Of a stretch of 64,000 bases of DNA, positions 33,408 to 40,646 are shown piece by piece. Each line of letters starts with the position of its first letter. The stretch's first letter is position 1. Location: positions 186,001 through 250,000 of the forward strand of contig JAWKWB010000003.1 in assembly GCA_041397775.1 (NCBI GenBank), in the 5' to 3' direction. The notes beneath the pieces are model-generated. The model saw only the letters and a program-made list of their open reading frames with translations. It was not told where the DNA came from and made no database searches. This stretch comes from Ga0077555 sp041397775 (lineage in GTDB: Bacteria > Pseudomonadota > Alphaproteobacteria > Rhizobiales > Hyphomicrobiaceae). The position numbers were made by a program, and so were the translations under genes.

Positions 33408-33479
33408 GGTGGCGTCGCACACCCCTTGCTGCGGGCGCCATCTTGACAGCGGCACGGGGAGAATGGCCTCTCATCGCCC

Positions 33480-34181
33480 ATGCTGCCCTACCTGATCATC
33501 GCCGGTCTCATCGCCTATCTGGCCTTCCAAGGCCGTCGCACCTTGCGCACCATGAATCCCGCGACGCTGCTGCGTTATGCCAAGCTCGGCGCGGGCGTGG
33601 CCGCCGGTGTCGTGACGGTCGTTCTCGTTCTGCGCGGCTCTTTCAGTGCGGCGATGGGCATGGCGAGCATCGCCGCATGGCTCCTCGCGGATGCAGGCTA
33701 CAAGTTCTGGAACAAGTCCGGCGGGCCAGCGGGCGGACAGGTTTCCCGGGTCAAGACCGATCATCTGGAAATGCAGCTCGATCATGCCAGCTGCAGGATG
33801 ACCGGCGTTATCCTGAAGGGGTTTTTCGCTGGCCAGCGGATAGAACGCCTGCGACCGGTCGAGCTGGCGCACCTGTGGCAGGATTGCCGGTTGGTCGATC
33901 CGCAGTCGGCGCAGCTCGTGGAGGCCTATCTCGACAAGGTGCATCCGACATGGCGGGACGATCTGGCGCGCGCGGAGGCGCAGGCCCCGCGCGGAGCCGA
34001 TGGGCGCATGACACGGGCCGAGGCGCTGGACATTCTGGGGCTGAAGGAAGGGGTGAGCGCCGACGACGTGCGCAAGGCGCATCGCGATCTCATGCTGCGC
34101 ATGCACCCGGACCGGGGCGGCTCCACGTATCTGGCTGCCAAGATCAACGAGGCCAAGGAAGTGGCGCTGGGCGAGGGCTGA
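33480..34181 (+). CDS. Membrane-anchored J-domain protein
   Basis: This 233-residue protein has an N-terminal membrane helix (LPYLIIAGLIAYLAFQ), a second hydrophobic pair at about 36-70, a soluble middle region, and a C-terminal J-like domain (about 175-230) with the invariant HPD in LMLRMHPDRGGSTYLAAKIN. The J-domain lacks most of helix IV, like Pam18/Tim14-type co-chaperones, and would stimulate a DnaK ATPase at the membrane. Alphaproteobacterial proteins of this size and layout are, as I recall, widespread, and their client is unknown. It precedes dcd by 72 bp. Confidence 0.88.
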   Translation: MLPYLIIAGLIAYLAFQGRRTLRTMNPATLLRYAKLGAGVAAGVVTVVLVLRGSFSAAMGMASIAAWLLADAGYKFWNKSGGPAGGQVSRVKTDHLEMQLDHASCRMTGVILKGFFAGQRIERLRPVELAHLWQDCRLVDPQSAQLVEAYLDKVHPTWRDDLARAEAQAPRGADGRMTRAEALDILGLKEGVSADDVRKAHRDLMLRMHPDRGGSTYLAAKINEAKEVALGEG

Positions 34182-34253
34182 GCGGCGCTTCCTGGGGAAG
34201 GGTCGGCCTGGAGCGTTGCTCTTGGGCCATAAGGCTGCTTCAAGGAACGTCCG

Positions 34254-35390
34254 ATGCCAGTGGCGAGGAGAGGCATGGCAGGCAAGCGGTCGAAATCTGC
34301 GCAGAGCCTGCGCCCGGACGGGATTCTTCCCGACCAGGCGCTTCGCCAACTCGTGGCCGAAGGTGCGATCACGGTCGCTGCGCCCCTGGCGAAGGGGCAG
34401 GTGCAGCCCGCGAGCCTCGACTTGCGCCTGGGGGCCGTGGCAACCCGCGTGCGTGCCAGCTTCCTGCCCGGTTCGGCATCGCGCGTCGAGGACAAGCTGC
34501 GGGAACTGGAGCTGCACAAGGTCGACCTGCGCGAGGGGGCGGTGCTGGAGACGGGCTGCGTCTATGTCGTGCCGCTGCTCGAAAGCCTCGACCTGCCCGA
34601 CGACCTGGCGGCGGCGGCCAACCCGAAGAGTTCGACGGGCCGGCTCGATGTCTTCACGCGGGTGATCGCCGACGGCGTCGACGCCTTCGATGCCGTGCCG
34701 GCGGGCTACCGCGGCAAGCTCTATGCCGAAATCTGCCCGCAGACGTTTCCCATCGTGGTGCGGCAGGGTTCATGCCTGAGCCAGCTTCGCCTGCGGCGCG
34801 GCGATCCCGTCGAGACGGATGCAGCCCTACTGGAGCTGCACGGCAAGTCGCGGCTGGTGTCGGGCGGGGTGGAGAGCGTGGCCGGCGGCATCGCGCTGTC
34901 GGTGGACCTCGTCGGCGACAAGGATGGTCTCGTCGGCTATCGTGCCAAGCGCCATACCGGCATCGTCGATGTCGACCGGTCCGGGGCCTGCGCCATTCTC
35001 GACTACTGGGAGCCGATCCACCGGCGCGGGGCCGCCCGGCTGATCCTCGATCCCGACCAGTTCTATATCCTCGCCTCGAAGGAGGCCGTGCATGTGCCGC
35101 CGACGCATGCGGCGGAGATGATGCCGTTCAATCCGCTGGTGGGCGAGTTCCGGGTTCATTATGCCGGCTTCATGGATCCCGGTTTCGGTCATGCGGCGGC
35201 CGGAGGCGCGGGCGCGCGTGTTGTGCTCGAGGTCCGCTCGCACAAGGTGCCGTTCATCCTGGAGGACGGCCAGATCATCGGCCGGTTGCTCTACGAGCGC
35301 ATGACGCGGGAGCCCGAGGTTCTCTACGGCGCCGGTCTCAAGAGCAACTACCAGGCCCAGGGCCTGAAGCTCTCCAAGCATTTCGCCTGA
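34254..35390 (+). CDS. dcd: 2'-deoxycytidine 5'-triphosphate deaminase, long form
   Basis: This 378-residue enzyme deaminates dCTP to dUTP for thymidylate synthesis. It starts at ATG 34254 with AAGGAA 7 nt upstream. It is the long alphaproteobacterial form, about twice the usual 190 residues, built from two dUTPase-like halves. The first half has VQPASLDLRLGAV and LAAAANPKSSTGRLDVFTR with the nucleotide-binding Ser-Arg. The second half starts near 190 and has VGYRAKRHTGIVDVDR and PFNPLVGEFRVHYAGFMDPG. The C-terminus ends GAGLKSNYQAQGLKLSKHF. Which half carries the catalytic site cannot be settled from the sequence alone. Confidence 0.92.
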   Translation: MPVARRGMAGKRSKSAQSLRPDGILPDQALRQLVAEGAITVAAPLAKGQVQPASLDLRLGAVATRVRASFLPGSASRVEDKLRELELHKVDLREGAVLETGCVYVVPLLESLDLPDDLAAAANPKSSTGRLDVFTRVIADGVDAFDAVPAGYRGKLYAEICPQTFPIVVRQGSCLSQLRLRRGDPVETDAALLELHGKSRLVSGGVESVAGGIALSVDLVGDKDGLVGYRAKRHTGIVDVDRSGACAILDYWEPIHRRGAARLILDPDQFYILASKEAVHVPPTHAAEMMPFNPLVGEFRVHYAGFMDPGFGHAAAGGAGARVVLEVRSHKVPFILEDGQIIGRLLYERMTREPEVLYGAGLKSNYQAQGLKLSKHFA

Positions 35391-35589
35391 CACTTCGGGG
35401 GTGGGGGGATCGTGGTCGCGCGCCCTCGCGCAAAGCGTGATCTTTGTGCTGATAATTTTGCCCGGTGATGGCCCTCGCAGGGCACTTCTATTGCCCGATC
35501 AAGGGCTTCGCGGTGACGCCCTTATTGCAGTTGCGGTCGATTTCGGTACGGAACCGGTCGCCTCTTCATAACTTGTTCGTCGCTTTGCC
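35391..35589. other. Intergenic region before the hairpin cluster
   Basis: About 200 bp after the dcd stop in which I see no gene, clear terminator or RNA. It is followed by four large hairpin elements that fill most of the gap before the SPFH gene. Confidence 0.5.
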
Positions 35590-35666
35590 CTAGTGTTCGG
35601 GCTCCGACACTTGGTTCCCCGTGCGTCATGCTCTGGACCAAGTGTCGGAGCCTGAAGGAACACTAG
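35590..35666. repeat. CTAG-bounded hairpin element C
   Basis: This is a 77-bp palindrome. The outer arms CTAGTGTTC/GAACACTAG pair perfectly (9 bp), the inner arms GGCTCCGACACTTGGT/ACCAAGTGTCGGAGCC pair perfectly (16 bp), and the loop is about 21 bp. A single diverged left arm of the same sequence occurs at 44813-44837. Confidence 0.88.
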
Positions 35667-35679
35667 CAGCCATATGATT

Positions 35680-35758
35680 CTAGTGTAGTTTTTGCATCTT
35701 ACGTTTGGTCATGGTTCCAGCCGCGAGTGGGTACCAAACGTCAGACGCGCTACACTCG
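35680..35758. repeat. CTAG-type hairpin element D
   Basis: This is a 79-bp imperfect palindrome 13 bp after element C. The outer arms are CTAGTGTAG and CTACACTCG (one mismatch). The inner arms ACGTTTGGT/ACCAAACGT are perfect. The left arm starts like the degenerate copy at 39759 (TGTAG followed by a T-run). Confidence 0.82.
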
Positions 35759-35830
35759 TGTGGCGTCGTGTCTTGATTGACCAATCCGTGCGGCAAGGAT
35801 GTCGTCAATCAAGACGTGATGAACGCCACG
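35757..35830. repeat. Hairpin element E
   Basis: This element abuts element D. The outer arms TGGCGT/ACGCCA lie around a perfect 12-bp inner stem GTCTTGATTGAC/GTCAATCAAGAC (35770-35781 and 35804-35815). It lacks the CTAGTG end but has the same size and two-part stem as its neighbours. Confidence 0.75.
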
Positions 35831-35847
35831 CCAAGGTCATGATTTGA

Positions 35848-35923
35848 CTAGTGGCCCTCTTGTCGCGCCAAAACCGGAAAGCGGTTGTGGCTCTGAGGCG
35901 ATTTTGGCGCGACGGGCCACTAG
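35848..35923. repeat. CTAG-bounded hairpin element F
   Basis: This is a 76-bp palindrome. The outer arms CTAGTGGCCC/GGGCCACTAG are perfect (10 bp), and the inner arms GTCGCGCCAAAA/TTTTGGCGCGAC are perfect (12 bp). It ends 62 bp before the SPFH gene and so lies inside or next to its promoter/leader. Confidence 0.88.
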
Positions 35924-35984
35924 TAAAGTCTCCAGAAAAGCCCACGTTCCTCGGGATTATTCTTTTTCAGGTGGAGCTCGATCC

Positions 35985-36977
<993 letters not shown>

Positions 36978-37034
36978 TAGGATCGTTGCGGCGGGCGATA
37001 CGGCCCGCCGGTTTCATCTCGAGGTTTGCGACAC

Positions 37035-37484
37035 ATGTCCGCCATGTCGTTCTTTCAGGGACTGGGCCCCTGGAACTGGTTTCTCATCGCCATCGTCCTG
37101 TTCGGCCTGGAGATGCTGACCCCCGGCATCCATCTCCTGTGGTTCGGTCTCGCCGCGATCGTGACCGGTGTGATGGGCCTTGCCCTCGGCATCTCCTGGC
37201 AATGGCAGCTCGTGGCCTACGCCATCCTGTCCGTCGTCGCGATGTTCATGGCCCGCTCGTTCTCGCTGAAGCGGGGCGCGCGCACGGACACGCCGGGCCT
37301 CAACCAGCGCGGCACCGAATACATCGGACGCACGGTGGTTGTGGAAGAGGCGATCCGCGGCGGGCGTGGCAAAGTGCGCGTGGGTGATACACTGTGGATC
37401 GCCGAAGGTCCCGAGGCGCCGCACGGTGCGCGCGTCAAGGTGACGGGTGTCCGCGGCTCGGTGCTCGTCGTCGAGCGCGAATAG
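37035..37484 (+). CDS. NfeD-like membrane protein (first copy)
   Basis: This 149-residue NfeD/YbbK-type protein starts at ATG 37035 (GAGG upstream). It has three membrane helices at the N-terminus (WFLIAIVLFGLEMLTPGIHL, LLWFGLAAIVTGVMGLAL and QLVAYAILSVVAMFMA) and a soluble OB-fold at about 90-149 (GRTVVVEEAIRGGRGKVRVG, then DTLWIAEG). NfeD proteins bind SPFH rings, here the protein encoded 57 bp upstream. The operon SPFH-NfeD-NfeD is tightly spaced. Confidence 0.9.
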   Translation: MSAMSFFQGLGPWNWFLIAIVLFGLEMLTPGIHLLWFGLAAIVTGVMGLALGISWQWQLVAYAILSVVAMFMARSFSLKRGARTDTPGLNQRGTEYIGRTVVVEEAIRGGRGKVRVGDTLWIAEGPEAPHGARVKVTGVRGSVLVVERE

Positions 37485-37498
37485 CGCAGGAAGTTTCC

Positions 37499-37951
37499 AT
37501 GAGGCCCGCGCACATGAAGCCGGGGCCGCTGAAGCGAACGCGGCCAATGGGTGGCCAGAGCAGCCTTCTGGTGATCGTGGCCACGATCAGCCTCGTGCTG
37601 CCCGTCGTCGGCGTCGGGTTCCTGGGATGGGGTGGATATCGCCTCGCGGTGGCCGAGCCCCAGGGTGGCCTGCTCGTTGCGGCGGGGGCCGGGATCATCA
37701 TCATCGATATCGTGCTGGACGTAATGTGGGCGCATCCCTCGATCGGGGCCAGCGAGGAGCCGGGGCTGAGCCGGCCGGGGACGGACCTCGTCGGGCGTAC
37801 CGGCATCGTCACGCAGGCGATCGTGCTCGGACGCGGCAAGGTGCAGCTGGGGGATACCGAGTGGATCGCGGAGGGGGGCGATCTCGATGCGGGACGGCTG
37901 GTGCGCGTCCTGGCCGTCAAGGACGTCGTCTTATCGGTCGAGGCCGCGTAG
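37499..37951 (+). CDS. NfeD-like membrane protein (second copy)
   Basis: This 150-residue protein starts at ATG 37499 with AGGAAG 6 nt upstream. After a basic N-terminus it has two membrane helices (LLVIVATISLVLPVVGVGFL and LLVAAGAGIIIIDIVLDVMW) and an OB-like C-terminal domain (LVGRTGIVTQAIVLGRGKVQ, then GDTEWIAEGGDL). That domain clearly parallels the OB-fold of the gene just upstream (VGRTxxV-xxAIxxGRGKVxxGDTxWIAEG). It looks like a divergent duplicate with one helix fewer. It probably belongs to the same SPFH-associated membrane complex. Confidence 0.85.
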   Translation: MRPAHMKPGPLKRTRPMGGQSSLLVIVATISLVLPVVGVGFLGWGGYRLAVAEPQGGLLVAAGAGIIIIDIVLDVMWAHPSIGASEEPGLSRPGTDLVGRTGIVTQAIVLGRGKVQLGDTEWIAEGGDLDAGRLVRVLAVKDVVLSVEAA

Positions 37952-37969
37952 GCGACTTTACGCTGGGCA

Positions 37970-38191
37970 TCAGACCCGGAAGGCGAAGGTCACCATGTCC
38001 GGGATCGGCTGCATGGCGACATAGCCATGCACGATGGTGGCCGACAGGACGCTGATCGCGAGCACGACCGAGGACAGCATCAGCCTGCGTTCCCTGGTGC
38101 GCAGGGCGATGTGCGCGGGGACCGCGTCGGCGACCTGGCGATCGTCGTTGGCGGGCGTGAACAGGAAATGATTTGCGGTCGTGTGTGTCAT
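37970..38191 (-). CDS. Small membrane protein, unknown function
   Basis: This 73-residue protein starts at ATG 38191. A polar N-terminus with an acidic patch (FTPANDDRQVADAVPAH) is followed by one membrane helix (LMLSSVVLAISVLSATIVHG) and a short C-terminal tail. It converges with the second NfeD gene 18 bp away, and its 5' side faces the SAM-II riboswitch. No family is recognised; the single-TM layout and plausible length support a real gene, but conservation was not tested. Confidence 0.5.
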   Translation of the reverse strand: MTHTTANHFLFTPANDDRQVADAVPAHIALRTRERRLMLSSVVLAISVLSATIVHGYVAMQPIPDMVTFAFRV

Positions 38192-38288
38192 GGTGTCGAT
38201 CTTGCCGGGAAAGTCCTGCCAGACACTTAAAGTTCGCATGGGCAATTGACGGAATGCCCGCAAATGCAGTATGGGGCATTTCCAATAC

Positions 38289-38342
38289 CGTGGTGATTTG
38301 GCCGGCCGGCTTGCAGCCACGTAAAACAACTCGCTAAAAGGG
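38289..38342 (+). promoter_or_regulatory. SAM-II riboswitch upstream of metZ
   Basis: The stretch CGTGGTGATTTGG near the 5' side, CGGCTTGCAGCCACG in the middle and TCGCTAAAAG at the 3' end match the SAM-II (metA leader) consensus. The first stem is CGTGG/CCACG, and the pyrimidine/A-rich segment after it forms the pseudoknot. It sits about 110 nt upstream of the metZ start on the same strand. SAM-II elements repress methionine biosynthesis genes when S-adenosylmethionine is high, and they are typical of Alphaproteobacteria. Confidence 0.92.
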
Positions 38343-38413
38343 CCGTACGCTTGCCCCCGGCTTGGAATGGGGGCTCCGAACGATCCCAGCGAGTCCGACG
38401 GCCGGCGCGAAAA

Positions 38414-38439
38414 TGCGGGCAGCAACAGGCATGCCCGCA
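38414..38439 (+). promoter_or_regulatory. Hairpin directly before the metZ ribosome-binding site
   Basis: A perfect 8-bp stem TGCGGGCA/TGCCCGCA with a 10-nt loop ends 2 nt before the AGGAGG Shine-Dalgarno sequence (38441-38446) of metZ. It has no T-run, so it is not a terminator, but it may affect ribosome access together with the SAM-II element upstream. Confidence 0.6.
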
Positions 38440-38453
38440 CAGGAGGCGTGTCG

Positions 38454-39668
38454 ATGTCGAAGTCCCCGCTGAACGAACCCGCGAACTGGTCGGCCCAGAC
38501 CCGTGCCGTGCACGGCGGCACGCTTCGCTCCCAATTCGCCGAAACCTCCGAAGCGATCTTCCTGACTCAGGGCTACGTCTACGACTCGCCCGAGCAGGCG
38601 GAGGAGCGCTTCAAGACGGAGAAGGGCGGGTTCATCTATTCGCGCTATGCCAATCCGACCGTCGCCATGCTGGAGCAGCGCATGGTGCTGATGGAGGGGG
38701 CAGAGGCCGCGCGGGCCACGGCATCGGGCATGGCGGCCGTCTCCGCGGCGCTGCTGTGCTTTCTCAAGGCGGGCGATCATGTCGTGGCGGCGCGCGCCCT
38801 GTTCGGCTCGTGTCTCTACATCGTCCAGGACCTGTTGCCCCGCTACGGCGTGACGACCACGCTGGTGGACGGTCGCGACAACGACGCCTGGCGCCGGGCC
38901 GTCCAACCCAACACCAAGGCCTTCTTCTTCGAATCCCCGTCCAACCCGTGCCTGGATCTCGTCGACATCAAGACGGTATCGGAGATCGCGCACGATGCCG
39001 GTGCCACCGTCGTCATCGACAACGTGTTTGCGACGCCCGTGCTGCAGAAGCCGCTGGAACTGGGCGCCGACGTCGTCGTCTACTCGGCGACCAAACACAT
39101 CGATGGGCAGGGGCGCTGCCTGGGCGGCATCGTTCTGGGCTCGGAGAAATACATCAACGACCACCTGCATCCCTTCTACAAGCACACGGGCGGGGCGCTG
39201 AGCCCGTTCAACGCCTGGGTGATGCTGAAGGGGCTCGAGACCCTCGACCTTCGCGTTCGGGCGCAGACTGAAGCGGCGCATCGCATCGCCGATCATCTGG
39301 CGAGCCGCAGTGGTGCTGGTGTCACGCGCGTGCTCTATCCCGGCCGCGACGACCATCCGCAGGCCGGGCTGGCACGGCGGCAGATGACGGGGGGATCGAC
39401 GCTCGTGTCATTCGAGATCGCGGGCGGGAAGGATGCGGCGTTCCGTTTCCTCAATGCGCTGTCGATCATCAAGATCTCGAACAACCTTGGCGATGCGAAG
39501 AGCCTCATCACGCATCCCGCCACGACGACGCATCAGCGGCTCAAGCCGGAAATGAAGGCGGAGCTGGGGATCAGCGACGGGCTGCTGCGACTGTCTGCTG
39601 GCCTGGAAGGCCTGGATGATTTGATCTCGGACATAGACGCGGGGCTTGCAGCGGCACAGAAATCCTGA
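38454..39668 (+). CDS. metZ: O-succinylhomoserine sulfhydrylase
   Basis: This 404-residue PLP enzyme of the Cys/Met metabolism family makes homocysteine from O-succinylhomoserine and sulfide. ATG 38454 has a perfect AGGAGG 7 nt upstream. The family start TRAVHGGTLRSQFAETSEAI, the tyrosine in YSRYANPTVAMLEQRMVLME, the PLP-lysine in YSATKHIDGQGRCLGG (near residue 214) and the C-terminal SLITHPATTTHQRL are all present. The SAM-II riboswitch upstream supports a role in methionine biosynthesis rather than in cystathionine metabolism. It is monocistronic; a hairpin-type repeat follows the stop. Confidence 0.95.
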   Translation: MSKSPLNEPANWSAQTRAVHGGTLRSQFAETSEAIFLTQGYVYDSPEQAEERFKTEKGGFIYSRYANPTVAMLEQRMVLMEGAEAARATASGMAAVSAALLCFLKAGDHVVAARALFGSCLYIVQDLLPRYGVTTTLVDGRDNDAWRRAVQPNTKAFFFESPSNPCLDLVDIKTVSEIAHDAGATVVIDNVFATPVLQKPLELGADVVVYSATKHIDGQGRCLGGIVLGSEKYINDHLHPFYKHTGGALSPFNAWVMLKGLETLDLRVRAQTEAAHRIADHLASRSGAGVTRVLYPGRDDHPQAGLARRQMTGGSTLVSFEIAGGKDAAFRFLNALSIIKISNNLGDAKSLITHPATTTHQRLKPEMKAELGISDGLLRLSAGLEGLDDLISDIDAGLAAAQKS

Positions 39669-39683
39669 AATTCGAGCGTGCAG

Positions 39684-39758
39684 CTCGTGTCTCTTCGATC
39701 GCAAAGTCCGTTCCAGGCCCGCAGGGGAGCGAGACGGACGTTGCGGTCCAGACATTGG
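39684..39758. repeat. Degenerate hairpin element G1 (reverse copy of A)
   Basis: This 75-bp element is homologous over its full length to the reverse complement of element A, including the loop (TTCCAGGCCCGCAGGGGAGC here, against TTCCAAGCCCGCAGAGGAAC). The inner arms TCGCAAAGTCCG and CGGACGTTGCGG still pair, while the CTAG ends have decayed to CTCG and TTGG. It begins 15 bp after the metZ stop. Confidence 0.8.
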
Positions 39759-39838
39759 TGTAGCTTTTGAATTCGTCGCTCTGCGAGAAGCCCGGCCGCG
39801 TGCTGGTATCGGGCGACGAATTCGTCATGCTGGAGCTT
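39759..39838. repeat. Degenerate hairpin element G2
   Basis: This element abuts G1. The inner stem GAATTCGTCGC/GCGACGAATTC is perfect (11 bp), and the outer arms GTAGC and GCTGGAGC pair partly. The left end (TGTAG then a T-run) resembles element D. It ends 13 bp before the apaG start. Confidence 0.72.
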
Positions 39839-39851
39839 CGGGGCGGCGCTG

Positions 39852-40244
39852 ATGTACGAGGCAATGACGGATAAGATCAAGGTCGCGGTCACGCCGCAGT
39901 TCGTCGAGGAACGATCGTCCGAGGAGGAGGGCTATTTCTTCTGGGCGTATACCGTGGAGATCGACAACCTGGGTGAAAGCACCGTGACGCTGATGACGCG
40001 GTGCTGGCACATCACGGATGCGAACGGCAGGAAAGAAACGGTACGCGGACCCGGTGTCGTGGGGCAAACGCCGACGCTGGAGCCGGGGCAATCCTTCACC
40101 TACACATCGGGATGCCCCTTGGCGACGCCGTCCGGGATCATGGTCGGAAGCTACCAGATGCAGCGGCCGGACGGGACGATGGTCGATATCGCGATACCTG
40201 CATTCTCACTCGACAGTCCCTACGCCGTGCGCTCCATCAACTGA
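39852..40244 (+). CDS. apaG: ApaG domain protein
   Basis: This 130-residue protein is a single ApaG immunoglobulin-like beta-sandwich. Characteristic stretches are VEERSSEEEGYFFWAYTVEI, MTRCWHITDANGRKETVRGP and the glycine-rich loop VVGQTPTLEPGQSFTYTSGC, ending GSYQMQRPDGTMVDIAIPAF. ApaG has been linked to Co2+/Mg2+ resistance, but its biochemical role is not settled. In many Alphaproteobacteria, as I recall, it sits next to metZ as it does here. Two hairpin repeats separate the genes. The start is ATG 39852; ATG 39864 (MTDKIKV) is a possible alternative. Confidence 0.93.
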   Translation: MYEAMTDKIKVAVTPQFVEERSSEEEGYFFWAYTVEIDNLGESTVTLMTRCWHITDANGRKETVRGPGVVGQTPTLEPGQSFTYTSGCPLATPSGIMVGSYQMQRPDGTMVDIAIPAFSLDSPYAVRSIN

Positions 40245-40284
40245 CGGGGGCGTGCTCGGGTTCCGACGACTGCGGTCCACGCGG

Positions 40285-40324
40285 AAAGAAAAAGGCCCAC
40301 GACTCCGGGGAGAGAACGTGGGCC
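40285..40324 (-). terminator. Rho-independent terminator on the minus strand
   Basis: The 8-bp stem GGCCCACG/CGTGGGCC has a 15-nt loop and is followed on the minus strand by TTTTTCTTT. It does not serve apaG or tcuA, both on the plus strand. Confidence 0.78.
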
Positions 40325-40440
40325 ATGAAGGCAACCGGGTGCGCGTTGGAGGGGAGATGCCCGGCTGCCTGGATCGGTACGCCGCCTCAGAGCGGCAGCG
40401 CGGCGATCTCCCTGCCTCAACGCGATCCCATCCGATCCGG
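40285..40440 (-). ncRNA. Candidate small RNA with anti-Shine-Dalgarno loop
   Basis: Read on the minus strand there are three consecutive structures. First is a closing stem GGATCGG/CCGATCC (40438 to 40371) enclosing GCCGC/GCGGC. Next is a 10-bp hairpin (40369-40330, one G-U pair) whose 20-nt loop contains CTCCCCTCC, complementary to Shine-Dalgarno sequences. Last is an intrinsic terminator (40324-40285) with another CTCTCCCC in its loop. No minus-strand protein gene lies upstream. This layout resembles trans-acting small RNAs of Rhizobiales such as the AbcR group. The 5' end and promoter are not visible, and no named family is recognised. Confidence 0.45.
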
Positions 40441-40646
40441 TTCCAGGCAGTGGCCAAAAAAATCCGGGCTGTCGTCCGTTGCCTTGGTCACGGGCTGTCA
40501 CAGATCGCAGCCCGAGCGCTCTCGTTGCCACCGCGCCCCGTTGGCAGCGATGGCGCATCATGCTTTAGTCGCCCCGTCATTAGCGCCCGCCGCCTGCCGG
40601 ATCGCAGGTTGGCGCGGCTCGTCATGCCTCCAGGGAGAAGATTGGA
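40441..40646. other. Intergenic region upstream of tcuA
   Basis: About 200 bp between the candidate small RNA and tcuA. It must hold the tcuA promoter and any promoter of the minus-strand RNA. An A-rich patch (CCAAAAAAATCC, 40453-40464) is the only low-GC stretch. No gene or clear operator is seen. Confidence 0.5.

Noticed and set aside
35770..35815. Second FNR/FixK box (TTGATTGACCAATC)
   Set aside because: The half-sites do not form TTGAT-N4-ATCAA; the symmetry belongs to the stem of hairpin element E.
35590..35923. CRISPR array
   Set aside because: The four palindromes differ in sequence and contain no direct repeats with spacers; they are hairpin elements.
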